A stretch of 64,000 nucleotides of DNA from CAXMQS01 sp964195995 (GTDB taxonomy: Bacteria > Actinomycetota > Acidimicrobiia > Spongiisociales > JAOTWH01): positions 1 through 64,000 of the forward strand of contig CAXMQS010000092.1 in assembly GCA_964195995.1 (NCBI GenBank), given 5' to 3'. The position numbers and the translations under genes were made by a program. Every line of letters starts with the position of its first letter. Position 1 is the stretch's first letter. The notes beneath the pieces are model-generated. The model had not been told where the DNA came from, ran no database searches, and saw only the letters and a program-made list of their open reading frames with translations. Shown here in pieces: positions 1 through 6,908 of the stretch.

Positions 1-2
1 GT

Positions 3-638
3 GTATTCGACGAGTCGACTGGGCTCTTCGCCGATAACTGGATGTTCATCCCCGACTACGACGCCGCACCGGTGCAGCTGACGACCAGTGGATCGTTCTG
101 CAGTAGCACGGAACACGGTTGTTGGACGGCATCGGCGATGGCCGTTCACGTCGGATATGCGACCGCAGGTGGGTTCAATGACACGGCGGTGCTGTACGAC
201 TTCGGAATCGTGGCGACAGGAGAGGGTGGCCTCGGCGACACGATGCTCGAGGACACTGTGGTCCCGCAGGCGACCAGCTTCTCGGATGTGGCGACTGGCA
301 CCACCGGCTGGGCGTTCGGCTATCCGGCCCAAAAGAAGTGGAAGGGAAACGACCTCATCTACTGCAGCGGTCCGATCGACACCGATCCCCTCAACAACGG
401 TGACACTTATCGCCTCAACGGGTGCAAGCTCAATGGCGGATCGTCGGGCGGCCCGTGGCTGGCTCCCTTCACGAGCGGATCCGGAACGATCATCTCGGTC
501 AACTCCTACGGATACACGGGCATCGACGCCATGCACGGGCCGATCCTCAACGGAGATACTCAGTCCGTGTACAACGCGGCGCTAGCTGTGGTCTTGAGCC
601 CCAACGAAACGGTTCACGTAACGGTTCCGCTCCCCTAG
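3..638 (+). CDS. Trypsin-like serine protease, 5' partial
   Basis: The frame is open from the left edge to the TAG at 636-638, so the N-terminus lies outside the window; about 211 residues are visible. GGSSGGPW at nt 435-458 matches the nucleophile-Ser signature (GDSGGP-like) of chymotrypsin-fold S1/V8-like peptidases. NDTAVLYDF may carry the catalytic Asp. The catalytic His is expected upstream and is not visible. Cys residues in the body suggest disulphides and an extracytoplasmic enzyme, although no signal peptide can be seen in this fragment. It is followed by the first copy of the hairpin repeat. Family assignment is fairly secure; substrate is unknown. Confidence 0.75.
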   Translation, partial: VFDESTGLFADNWMFIPDYDAAPVQLTTSGSFCSSTEHGCWTASAMAVHVGYATAGGFNDTAVLYDFGIVATGEGGLGDTMLEDTVVPQATSFSDVATGTTGWAFGYPAQKKWKGNDLIYCSGPIDTDPLNNGDTYRLNGCKLNGGSSGGPWLAPFTSGSGTIISVNSYGYTGIDAMHGPILNGDTQSVYNAALAVVLSPNETVHVTVPLP

Positions 639-660
639 CCGAAATCACCGTAAACCACCC

Positions 661-715
661 AGGAACATCGGCTCAACCCTGGCCTGTGTCAGTGTTAACG
701 AATGTTCCTAGAGGA
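661..715 (+). repeat. Dispersed hairpin repeat, copy 1
   Basis: First of six intergenic copies of a repeat whose 3' half (ACGAATGTTCCTAGAGGA, 698-715) is identical in copies 1, 2 and 3 and differs only at the last base in copy 4. Its 5' half differs from copies 3-5 but is still complementary: AGGAACAT (661-668) pairs with ATGTTCCT (702-709), and the inner TCAACCCTGG/CAGTGTTAA region forms an imperfect stem. Downstream bases to about 750 (a CCCGAAGGGAACCCCCGCCGG-like stretch) resemble the sequence following copy 5. It lies just 3' of the protease gene. Confidence 0.75.
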
Positions 716-776
716 CTACGCCCGAAGGGAACCCCCGCCGGAGAAGCTGTCGATAACTGGATTGCGCAGTTCTGAT

Positions 777-1103
777 CTACGCAGCGGAGGGCAGAACGGG
801 CGGCGGTGGCTGTCTCCGATCCTGCCCTGAACGCCGGTAGCCGCCTCCGTGGGGGCTTGGCCCGCGTTGTCGGCGGTCGGATAGTGCGTCGCGGTGGTTG
901 CGGCGTCCTGCAGCCAACTCCCCTCGACGTCTGAGGATCGCCGCGGCGACATCCGCGTTAGGAATGCCGTAGTCACCGTGCCGGATACGGTCGGCGAGCT
1001 CGGTGAGTTGATCGGGTCTCAACCCCTGGCTTTCTCGGAGATCAACTTCGGTATGCACTCCCCTCTCTATCGGCGTTACCAGCGGTGATTCTGAAGTGAG
1101 CAC
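777..1103 (-). CDS. Possible short FlgM-like (anti-sigma-28) protein
   Basis: An open frame of 108 codons with a GTG start sits between repeat copies 1 and 2. Residues ~33-58 (LTELADRIRHGDYGIPNADV and the following AAAILRR) resemble the C-terminal sigma-binding helices of FlgM-type anti-sigma factors. The C-terminal 45 residues are Arg/Pro-rich low complexity and may be non-coding or frame-shifted. The start codon abuts the stem of repeat copy 2, so the true start may be internal. No flagellar gene is nearby, so function is uncertain. This could be a decayed or spurious gene. Confidence 0.3.
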   Translation of the reverse strand: MLTSESPLVTPIERGVHTEVDLRESQGLRPDQLTELADRIRHGDYGIPNADVAAAILRRRGELAAGRRNHRDALSDRRQRGPSPHGGGYRRSGQDRRQPPPPVLPSAA

Positions 1104-1146
1104 TCAACCCTGGTTTGGGCCAGGGTTGACGAATGTTCCTAGAGGA
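1104..1146 (+). repeat. Dispersed hairpin repeat, copy 2
   Basis: Contains a perfect 10-bp inverted repeat, TCAACCCTGG (1104-1113) and CCAGGGTTGA (1120-1129), with a 6-nt loop, followed by the invariant ACGAATGTTCCTAGAGGA (1129-1146). The outer 5' arm seen in copies 3-5 is absent. It lies between the FlgM-like frame and the 3' end of the lipoprotein gene ending at 1198, so it could also act as a terminator-like structure. Confidence 0.8.
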
Positions 1147-1197
1147 CGCGAACCGGTCAATCGCGCATCTAGGCGACGAGTGAATCGGGACGCCGGA

Positions 1198-2271
1198 CTA
1201 ACCCGATCGACCGTTTGCCACTTCCATGATGCGGTCGTACACCTCGGCGTTGTAGCGGTGGTCACCCGGGTATCGCACCGTGGTCACCACTATTCCCCTA
1301 TCAAGCATCCGCCGCTCTAGCAACAGAGCATTGTCATAGAAATCGACTGTCCCGTCGTCAAGGGCTCCCACTGCCCGCAGGTCATCGACGAGAGTCCCCG
1401 TGGTGTCACGCAACCACACCCATGAATCGGCTTGTGGGGGGTCCTCTATGGCCGTGGAGGTGAGCGTCGATTCTGTTGACCATAAGTGGACCATCAGGTC
1501 GTCAACGATGTTCCAGCGATCGGGATTGAGATAGCGATCGACGGTCTCAGTCGCCCCCTCGTCTTGGAACGCGCGGTCCCAGGCCGTGTCTTGGAAGATG
1601 AACTGGCCGTCGCCAACAACCAAGCCCCGCGGAAGATGCTTGATCGGTTCGTCGCACATCTCGTCGTTGGCGACACCGAGACCAACCCATCCAGCCGGAT
1701 GTACGCCCGCCGAGAACCCGACCACCGTCGTCATATCGGCGCGACCGTCGTAGTCGCCGGCAATCGCTTGCGCGTACCCGACGGCACATGCCGCCCGGTC
1801 ACCATGAGTGTTTCCGGCGAGGTACTCGGTAGGAGTGGAACTCCCTATTCCGTGCCAGTAGCGAGGTGCCGCCACCACCGCACCCCCCTGGGCGACAATC
1901 CGTGCCGACGAGGTATCGGCGCAGTTGTCGCAGGCTCCAGGGAAGATGACGACGAGCGGCCACGGTCCACCTTCTGTGGGATAGAACACATCGAGCGTCC
2001 AGGTTTCCTCATCGTCCACGAGATACTCGAGTTCCTCGACCTGGACTATTTCGAGATCCTCACCCGAATCGGAGTCAACAGGCGCAGCGGTGGTAGCGGG
2101 TGGGGCTGCTTCGGTTGTCGGAGTCGCTGGAGTTGTCGCCACCGTCGTCGTCGGGGTTGTGGCCGCTGCTGTTAGCGGCGGCGCCGTGGACTCCGGCTCA
2201 TCAGCCGAGTCACCACAACCTCCCAGCACAAGGATGACGGCCACAGTGGCGCTGTAAAGAAGGCGTCGCAT
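1198..2271 (-). CDS. Lipoprotein with alpha/beta-hydrolase fold
   Basis: 357 residues from the ATG at 2271, chosen because it puts MRRLLYSATVAVILVLGGC at the N-terminus: a lipoprotein signal peptide with lipobox LGGC. A ~55-residue Thr/Ala/Pro linker follows. The body has alpha/beta-hydrolase features: LVVIFPG (oxyanion-hole strand), the nucleophile elbow GFSAG, and a C-terminal YPGDHRY supplying a candidate catalytic His. It is probably a surface-anchored esterase or dienelactone-hydrolase-like enzyme; the substrate cannot be inferred. It stands alone between repeat copies 2 and 3. The ORF could extend 14 codons upstream, but that would bury the signal peptide. Confidence 0.7.
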   Translation of the reverse strand: MRRLLYSATVAVILVLGGCGDSADEPESTAPPLTAAATTPTTTVATTPATPTTEAAPPATTAAPVDSDSGEDLEIVQVEELEYLVDDEETWTLDVFYPTEGGPWPLVVIFPGACDNCADTSSARIVAQGGAVVAAPRYWHGIGSSTPTEYLAGNTHGDRAACAVGYAQAIAGDYDGRADMTTVVGFSAGVHPAGWVGLGVANDEMCDEPIKHLPRGLVVGDGQFIFQDTAWDRAFQDEGATETVDRYLNPDRWNIVDDLMVHLWSTESTLTSTAIEDPPQADSWVWLRDTTGTLVDDLRAVGALDDGTVDFYDNALLLERRMLDRGIVVTTVRYPGDHRYNAEVYDRIMEVANGRSG

Positions 2272-2372
2272 TCTTGGGCCCCCTGGGTCGAGAAGACGGA
2301 AGCTCCAGTGCATCGTGTGGGCAGCCGGAGCAGCCCGCCAGAGTCATTGGTCACGCAGATTCCGGACCGAAC

Positions 2373-2426
2373 CTCAGGCGAGGTCACGCCCCGGTGTGCC
2401 AGTGTTGACGAATGTTCCTAGAGGAG
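2373..2426 (+). repeat. Dispersed hairpin repeat, copy 3
   Basis: Full-length 54-bp copy. The outer arms CCTCAGG (2373-2379) and CCTAGAGG pair with one unpaired A, and the inner arms GTCACGCCCCGG and CCAGTGTTGAC form an imperfect stem around TGTG. A small CCTC-N4-GAGG stem is an alternative fold of the 5' arm. It lies between the start of the alpha/beta-hydrolase lipoprotein gene and the 3' end of the next lipoprotein gene. Confidence 0.85.
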
Positions 2427-2486
2427 TATCAGGCCCCCAAAAGCTGGTCGTGATGGCGGTGGAAGGGATGGCCGAGGTACTGACTG

Positions 2487-3224
2487 TTAGCCGGTAACTG
2501 TCTCCCTGAAACTGACCGTGGCGAGGACTTCGTCGGCAGCTTCGAGGAAAGCGTCGAAGTCGATGAGGTCATCCGCACCGCTGATGATGGTCAGCACGTC
2601 AGTACCGACCTCTAGCACGGTGAACCTGATCCGGTCGCCGTCGTCGAAGGTCGGCGGGTCGAGAGGGACCCGGTTGTACAGGCGATTGTTTGGGAACGTG
2701 AACACCTCAACCGACCCACCTCCGGGCACCATTACGCCCGCGGTAAACGAGAGGCCCTCGGCTTCCCCAACCGATACCAGCACCGGATCCGTGTAATCAA
2801 GAACTTCTTCATGCTGGATGCCGTCGATCACAGCGTCGATGGAGTTACCAGGAAAAGTGACGAAGTTGAGGAAATCCTCCTGCCCTTGGAACCCCACGGT
2901 CCGGCTCATGAGCAGAAGCGGCTCGAACTCACCGAGTATCTGCCAGCCCTCCCCGACGGTGAGGGTGATGGTCGGTGTCATGATCGTGGTCGTGTACTGG
3001 CCGGGAGGAAGCTCCTCAGGTCTTAGGAGCCCAGGCGACGGGAAGGCTTGGAGCCCCTTGGTGTCCGCTTCTGTTGAGGCGGTTGACTGCGGGGACGCCG
3101 TGGTCGCCGGAGCCGCGACCGTGGTCGCACTGGTTGAAGCCGTCGTTTCAGAAGAACTCGAATCGCTACAGGCAGCCAGCACCATCACCAGAGCGGTCGC
3201 CACAGAAAACGCTCGTACCCGCAT
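2487..3224 (-). CDS. Lipoprotein of unknown function
   Basis: 245 residues from the ATG at 3224. The N-terminus MRVRAFSVATALVMVLAAC is a lipoprotein signal with lipobox LAAC, followed by a Ser/Thr/Ala linker of ~45 residues. The remaining ~175 residues look like a beta-rich globular domain (alternating hydrophobics, motif GEGWQI, acidic C-terminus) resembling generic extracytoplasmic domains; I recognise no catalytic motif. The upstream in-frame GTG/ATG codons would only add residues before the signal peptide. It is flanked by repeat copies 3 and 4 and is not co-oriented with an obvious operon partner. Confidence 0.65.
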   Translation of the reverse strand: MRVRAFSVATALVMVLAACSDSSSSETTASTSATTVAAPATTASPQSTASTEADTKGLQAFPSPGLLRPEELPPGQYTTTIMTPTITLTVGEGWQILGEFEPLLLMSRTVGFQGQEDFLNFVTFPGNSIDAVIDGIQHEEVLDYTDPVLVSVGEAEGLSFTAGVMVPGGGSVEVFTFPNNRLYNRVPLDPPTFDDGDRIRFTVLEVGTDVLTIISGADDLIDFDAFLEAADEVLATVSFRETVTG

Positions 3225-3394
3225 CCCGGCTCTCGTCGTAGGGAAGGTTGTCAGATACAACGACGCTGGCTGTAAGCACGAAGCCCGATTGTCGGATTCT
3301 GGACGGTCGATCGACGATATCGATACAGGCAGAAGCTGGTCACCTCACGAGTTGTCCGCCTACCCGCCGCCGCGGTAGGAGTGGCTACCTGCGG

Positions 3395-3447
3395 CCTCAG
3401 AGGAGGCCACGCCCCGGTGTGTCAGTGTTAACGAATGTTCCTAGAGG
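3395..3447 (+). repeat. Dispersed hairpin repeat, copy 4
   Basis: 53-bp copy that differs from copy 3 at several positions but keeps CCTC-N4-GAGG with a changed loop (AGAG instead of AGGC) and the invariant AACGAATGTTCCTAGAGG tail. It sits ~170 bp upstream of the lipoprotein gene that begins at 3224. Confidence 0.85.
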
Positions 3448-3708
3448 GCGTTACCAGACTCACGACACCATGAGGATCGCAGCTATGTCAGTGGTGCTCC
3501 GGGAACGTTTCGGAGGTCACTCGACTTCGCTGGTTTCAAGTCCACTAACCAGGGTTTGCGAACGTCCTTGGAGAAGGGTGCTTTGTCCGGGGCCGCTTCT
3601 CTTGTCACTGTCACAGGCCTTCCTGGTTTCGCGAAACCGGGACCAGGAGGGACCAGCAGGCGGGCTTCTTCATAGCAATGCTCTGGCGACGACTAGACCC
3701 AGGGATTC
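3448..3708. other. Intergenic stretch with a 14-bp palindrome
   Basis: Together with copy 4 this forms the 484-bp gap between genes (3225-3708). No credible gene is visible. The main structure is the perfect palindrome GGTTTCGCGAAACC at 3625-3638, nested in CCTGGT...ACCAGG, which could be an operator or a terminator-like hairpin 3' of the LLM oxidoreductase gene. I compared the segment by eye with tRNA, SRP RNA and RNase P RNA signatures and found no convincing match. Confidence 0.4.
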
Positions 3709-4620
3709 TTACCCGTTGAACTGTTGGAGCACCTCGCCCGCGGCCCCCACGGCCTCAGCCGTATTCGGCCACACCATGAACTCGAGGCTGGTGACGCCGA
3801 GGTCTGCGAAGCTCTGCACGGTTTCGGCGATCTGCTCAGCCGAGCCGGTGAGGGGATCGGTCACCCCCAGCTCCTCCGGTGCGGTGAAGCCACCCGGCAC
3901 GAGATCGACCCCGATCGAGCGTCCGATGGTCTTTGGGTCACGCCCTTCCGCCTCGCAGGCACGGTCGACCATATGCAGCATTTCGACGAAGGCCTCCGGC
4001 TGTGAGCTCCCGGTCGCATAGGCGCTCCACATGTCGCCATGCTTCGCCGCCAGGCCGATGTTTCGTGGACCGTGGCCGGCAAGCATGATTGGGATCTCTC
4101 CCGGACGCGGCCCACCTGGACGGTTGGTGAGCGAGGCGCCGTAGTACTCACCTTCGTGGTCCACCGCCTCCCCCCGCAGCAGGGGAACGACGATTCGTAA
4201 CGCTTCCTCGTAGCGGCTCACCACCTTGTCCGATGGGTAGCCGAAGGCGGCCCCCTGTTTGCCCGAGTGGCCAGCGCCAAACCCGAAGATCAATCGTCCG
4301 CCGCTGATCTCGTCGAGCGTGGAAACGACCTTGGCGGTGAGTGCTGGGTTGCGATGGAGGGCCGACAGCACCCAGGTTCCGACCGTGACTTCGGAGGTGG
4401 CCTCGGCGACCGCTGCCGTAATGGCGACACACTCCCACCAGCCGCGAGGACCTGGCCACTCCTCGGCTTCCCACAGAAGCTCATCGGGAATCCAGACCGT
4501 GTCGAATCCCACTTCCTCGGCCCACAGTGCCCGCTGGCGGATGTCTGACCAGGCCATCGGCGACCCAGTCGAAATCTCCTCGATCACGGCAAGCGCGAGT
4601 CCAATCTTCAGCGGTCGCAT
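3709..4620 (-). CDS. LLM-class (F420-type) oxidoreductase
   Basis: 303 residues from the ATG at 4620, supported by GGGAGG six bases upstream; the open frame continues further 5' but that part overlaps the divergent lipoprotein gene. The sequence is a bacterial-luciferase-like TIM barrel: MRPLKIGLALAVIEEISTG start, EEVGFDTVWIPDE, LDEISGGRLIFGFGAGHS and PIMLAGHGPRNI are typical of F420-dependent LLM enzymes. In actinobacteria these use reduced F420, but the substrate is not predictable. It is transcribed divergently from the two-domain lipoprotein gene starting at 4718. Confidence 0.85.
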   Translation of the reverse strand: MRPLKIGLALAVIEEISTGSPMAWSDIRQRALWAEEVGFDTVWIPDELLWEAEEWPGPRGWWECVAITAAVAEATSEVTVGTWVLSALHRNPALTAKVVSTLDEISGGRLIFGFGAGHSGKQGAAFGYPSDKVVSRYEEALRIVVPLLRGEAVDHEGEYYGASLTNRPGGPRPGEIPIMLAGHGPRNIGLAAKHGDMWSAYATGSSQPEAFVEMLHMVDRACEAEGRDPKTIGRSIGVDLVPGGFTAPEELGVTDPLTGSAEQIAETVQSFADLGVTSLEFMVWPNTAEAVGAAGEVLQQFNG

Positions 4621-4717
4621 CCTTGGCCTCCCAAGTGGTCCTGTGTCGGAGGCTATCTGCAGACAACGGGACTGAGGCCCTCCTGCCTCAGCACGAGTCC
4701 AATAGGCTTGGAATGTC

Positions 4718-6049
4718 ATGAGACCACTGTTTGGAGCCTTGCTCCTGGGCTTCACGGCTTGTACTAGCGGTGTGAGCACTACGACGAGTAGCGCCCCTGA
4801 GAGCACCGTCACATCCCTTCCCGCCGACTCGACAGGAGTGGCGGAGGTCACATCCCTTCCCGCCGACTCGGCTGGAGTGGCGGGGGTCACCTCCCTTCCC
4901 GCCGACTCGGCTGGAGTGGCGGAGACAGCCCCGAACTTGGAGTTGCCACCGGCACCGTGGGCGGGGCTGAAGCTGCCCTCAGCCGATGTTGACACGTTGC
5001 TCTTGGACACGTGGTTGCAATCCGCCAACCACGGGTACTGCTCACTTCTCGCTCCGGTCAGCTTCGGCCCCGACGGCGAGAATGCGGTACCGCGTAGGGC
5101 TGGGTTCACTCATGACGATTGGTCTGTTGCTTGGGACAATCCCGATGGTCCGGGCATGACCGGTAGCAGCGAAGCCTGCGATGATTGTGGGCGAAGCGCC
5201 TTCGGGATTCTTGGGTCTTCTGGCCTGGACGACGACCGGCTCGGTGCACGTTGGAGTGATGGGAGCGGCATGGAGTTACACCGCTCAGACTTCCACGTAT
5301 ACGCGGATGGCCACAATCGAGTACTAGCGAACCTTGCTGTGGCGGGTCAGCCGTGTTCGTACTCGGCGTTTTCGTCTTTGGGAGAGGAGCACCTGCTCTG
5401 GTTTGTGGACCAGCTCAGATTCGTCGACGGCTACTACTCCGAGCCAATCGAACCCGGTTTTGTCGGTGTCAGCGTGACGAATGCCGGTGACCCTCCTTGG
5501 GCCGAGCCTCCGCTCAAAACGGAAGACGTGGATGCTCTCCTACTGGAGAGATGGGACGAAGCCGCAGATAGATTTGGTGATGGTGTTGAGTGCCCTCTCA
5601 TGGCCCTGGCCGACCTGGGCGGCGATGCCGACGAGGCGACAATCCGAACAGCCCGTTTCGGTGGCTGGGGCGTTGCTTGGGACAACCCAGACGGCCCAGG
5701 ACATGACGGCTTCAACGGAGATTGTTCGGACTGCGGCCGGGGGGTCGTGGGACTGAGCGGCGGCGATGGCGGCCCCGCCTCGATCCCATCAGAGAGGCCG
5801 TACCGTGTTGAGTGGAACGACGGTAGCTACGCCGCATACGGGTACGACGGACACCTCTACAACCAGCTACCTCCAGACCGAATCGAAACCAGAGACCCAC
5901 AGACGGGGGAAATCACCACTCCCCCCCTGCATGCATACCTGGCCATCGCAGACCAACCATGGTGCACATACGAACTGTGGACCCACCTCGGAACAGACCA
6001 CATCCACTACCTCTTCGAGCAACTTCGATACGTCAACTCCTACCCGTGA
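4718..6049 (+). CDS. Lipoprotein with tandem 13-aa repeats and a duplicated domain
   Basis: 443 residues. The N-terminus ends in the lipobox GFTAC (Cys15). A linker contains three near-identical 13-residue repeats (VTSLPADS[TA]GVA[EG]). The rest is two homologous halves of ~170 residues: each has a W.VAWDNPDGPG motif, a C..CGR motif and a closing YS-or-YP sequence after an LRFV/LRYV strand. The duplicated Cys residues suggest disulphides in an extracytoplasmic protein. I do not recognise the family. It is followed by repeat copy 5 and is convergent with the secreted protein gene ending at 6217. Confidence 0.75.
   Translation: MRPLFGALLLGFTACTSGVSTTTSSAPESTVTSLPADSTGVAEVTSLPADSAGVAGVTSLPADSAGVAETAPNLELPPAPWAGLKLPSADVDTLLLDTWLQSANHGYCSLLAPVSFGPDGENAVPRRAGFTHDDWSVAWDNPDGPGMTGSSEACDDCGRSAFGILGSSGLDDDRLGARWSDGSGMELHRSDFHVYADGHNRVLANLAVAGQPCSYSAFSSLGEEHLLWFVDQLRFVDGYYSEPIEPGFVGVSVTNAGDPPWAEPPLKTEDVDALLLERWDEAADRFGDGVECPLMALADLGGDADEATIRTARFGGWGVAWDNPDGPGHDGFNGDCSDCGRGVVGLSGGDGGPASIPSERPYRVEWNDGSYAAYGYDGHLYNQLPPDRIETRDPQTGEITTPPLHAYLAIADQPWCTYELWTHLGTDHIHYLFEQLRYVNSYP
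4808..4924 (+). repeat. In-frame tandem repeat, 3 x 39 bp
   Basis: Three consecutive 39-bp units inside the lipoprotein gene, each starting GTCAC[AC]TCCCTTCCCGCC and encoding VTSLPADSxGVAx. Units two and three differ at only two positions, so the duplication is probably recent; slippage could change linker length in steps of 13 residues. Confidence 0.95.
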
Positions 6050-6095
6050 ACCTGCCGTAGACCCCCTGTCAAGTCGCTCTCTAGGTGGTCTCGAA

Positions 6096-6149
6096 CCTCA
6101 GGCGAGGTCACGCCCTGGTGTGCCAGTGTTGACGAATGTTATTGGAGGA
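6096..6149 (+). repeat. Dispersed hairpin repeat, copy 5
   Basis: 54-bp copy with 5' arm CCTCAGG and inner arms GTCACGCCCTGG / CCAGTGTTGAC. The tail diverges (AATGTTATTGGAGGA instead of AATGTTCCTAGAGGA). It lies between the convergent ends of the two-domain lipoprotein and the secreted protein gene. Confidence 0.8.
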
Positions 6150-6161
6150 CTAGACGCGAAG

Positions 6162-6185
6162 GGACCCCCGCCGGAGCAGGGGTCC
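6162..6185 (+). terminator. Terminator-like hairpin after repeat copy 5
   Basis: GGACCCC (6162-6168) and GGGGTCC (6179-6185) form a 7-bp GC-rich stem with a 10-nt loop, between two convergent genes. There is no clear T-run. A sequence related to its 5' part also follows repeat copy 1, so it may belong to the repeat element. Confidence 0.4.
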
Positions 6186-6216
6186 TATTCGTCGCTCGCC
6201 TGTTAACCAAGTGCCT

Positions 6217-6735
6217 CTATGTAGCTGGCACCTGACCCGGGGAGAGGGAAACCGCGACCACAGTGCCCCTCTTACCCCTGACACCCACCTGCACGTGCAG
6301 CGGTTTCCCATTCAGGTCTTCCCGTGGTCCCGCAATGGGGTCGAATTGTTCGCACCAATGAGTAGCGCCTTCCCAATAATTCTGATCTCCAACTACCAGG
6401 TCGAACTGGGCGCTGAACACGGTTCCAGTCGCTTTGTCCCACTGCTCCAATACGCAGATATCTCCGGGAGCAGAGTCACGGACAAACACAACGACGCGGG
6501 AGACGTCACCGGAAATCTCCGTCACGGTGACCGTGCCCGTAGCGCCGCTTTCTAGCGGAGTCCAGTCACAGCCGAACCCAAGGCTGCCTCTGCCGCTCAG
6601 CGTTGTAACAGTCTCACAGGGCTGGGTAGGTTCATCATCCGGTGGTCCGGGGATACTCCCCTTCTTTGCCGCAGCCGGCAACGCCATGACCATCGCTATG
6701 GCAAACACCATCAAGACAATCCAAAAACGTTTCAT
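6217..6735 (-). CDS. Secreted protein of unknown function
   Basis: 172 residues starting MKRFWIVLMVFAIAMVMALP, a clear Sec signal peptide with a likely AAA/K cleavage site. The mature part (~145 residues) contains four Cys, beta-type alternation and the segments GTVTVTEISGDV and SRVVVFVRDSAPGDICVLE; no known family or catalytic motif is recognised. It lies alone between repeat copies 5 and 6. An inverted repeat CTCGGCC (6785-6791) / GGCCGAG (6806-6812) lies in its presumed leader, ~50 bp upstream of the start. Confidence 0.65.
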   Translation of the reverse strand: MKRFWIVLMVFAIAMVMALPAAAKKGSIPGPPDDEPTQPCETVTTLSGRGSLGFGCDWTPLESGATGTVTVTEISGDVSRVVVFVRDSAPGDICVLEQWDKATGTVFSAQFDLVVGDQNYWEGATHWCEQFDPIAGPREDLNGKPLHVQVGVRGKRGTVVAVSLSPGQVPAT

Positions 6736-6852
6736 GTTGAACCCCCGCGTCGTGCACCGCTCCCCCGACCTGAGAAGCTTCCCCCTCGGCCTAGGTGACC
6801 GATAGGGCCGAGAGTCATCTTTGAGCTCGTGAATCCATTCCCAAGCCGTCCA

Positions 6853-6894
6853 CCTCAGGCGAGGTCACGCCCTGGTGGGCCAGGGTCACCTCAC
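6853..6894 (+). repeat. Dispersed hairpin repeat, copy 6 (truncated)
   Basis: Shares CCTCAGGCGAGGTCACGCCC with copies 3 and 5 but lacks the GAATGTTCCTAGAGGA tail. Arms GAGGTCACGCCCTGG and CCAGGGTCACCTC (6861-6892) still pair with a small internal bulge. It ends 14 bp before the sufB stop and may serve as its terminator. Confidence 0.7.
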
Positions 6895-6908
6895 CAGACG
6901 GGTGAGAG

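Noticed and set aside
1486..2175. Plus-strand open frame of ~230 codons across the alpha/beta-hydrolase lipoprotein gene
   Set aside because: The opposite strand encodes a signal peptide, lipobox and GFSAG motif; the plus-strand translation shows no such features.
3450..3708. Possible structured RNA (tRNA, SRP or RNase P) in the gap
   Set aside because: A GGTTTCAAGTCC-like stretch and a GGAGGGACCAGCAGG stretch recall conserved RNA motifs, but no cloverleaf or complete SRP/RNase P core could be assembled.
661..6894. Repeats as canonical integron attC sites
   Set aside because: The core-site consensus (RYYYAAC ... GTTRRRY) is not present at either end, genes between copies are in both orientations, and no integron integrase is in the window.
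661..6894. Repeats as a CRISPR array
   Set aside because: Spacing is 0.4-2.6 kb with full genes between copies, and no cas genes are present.
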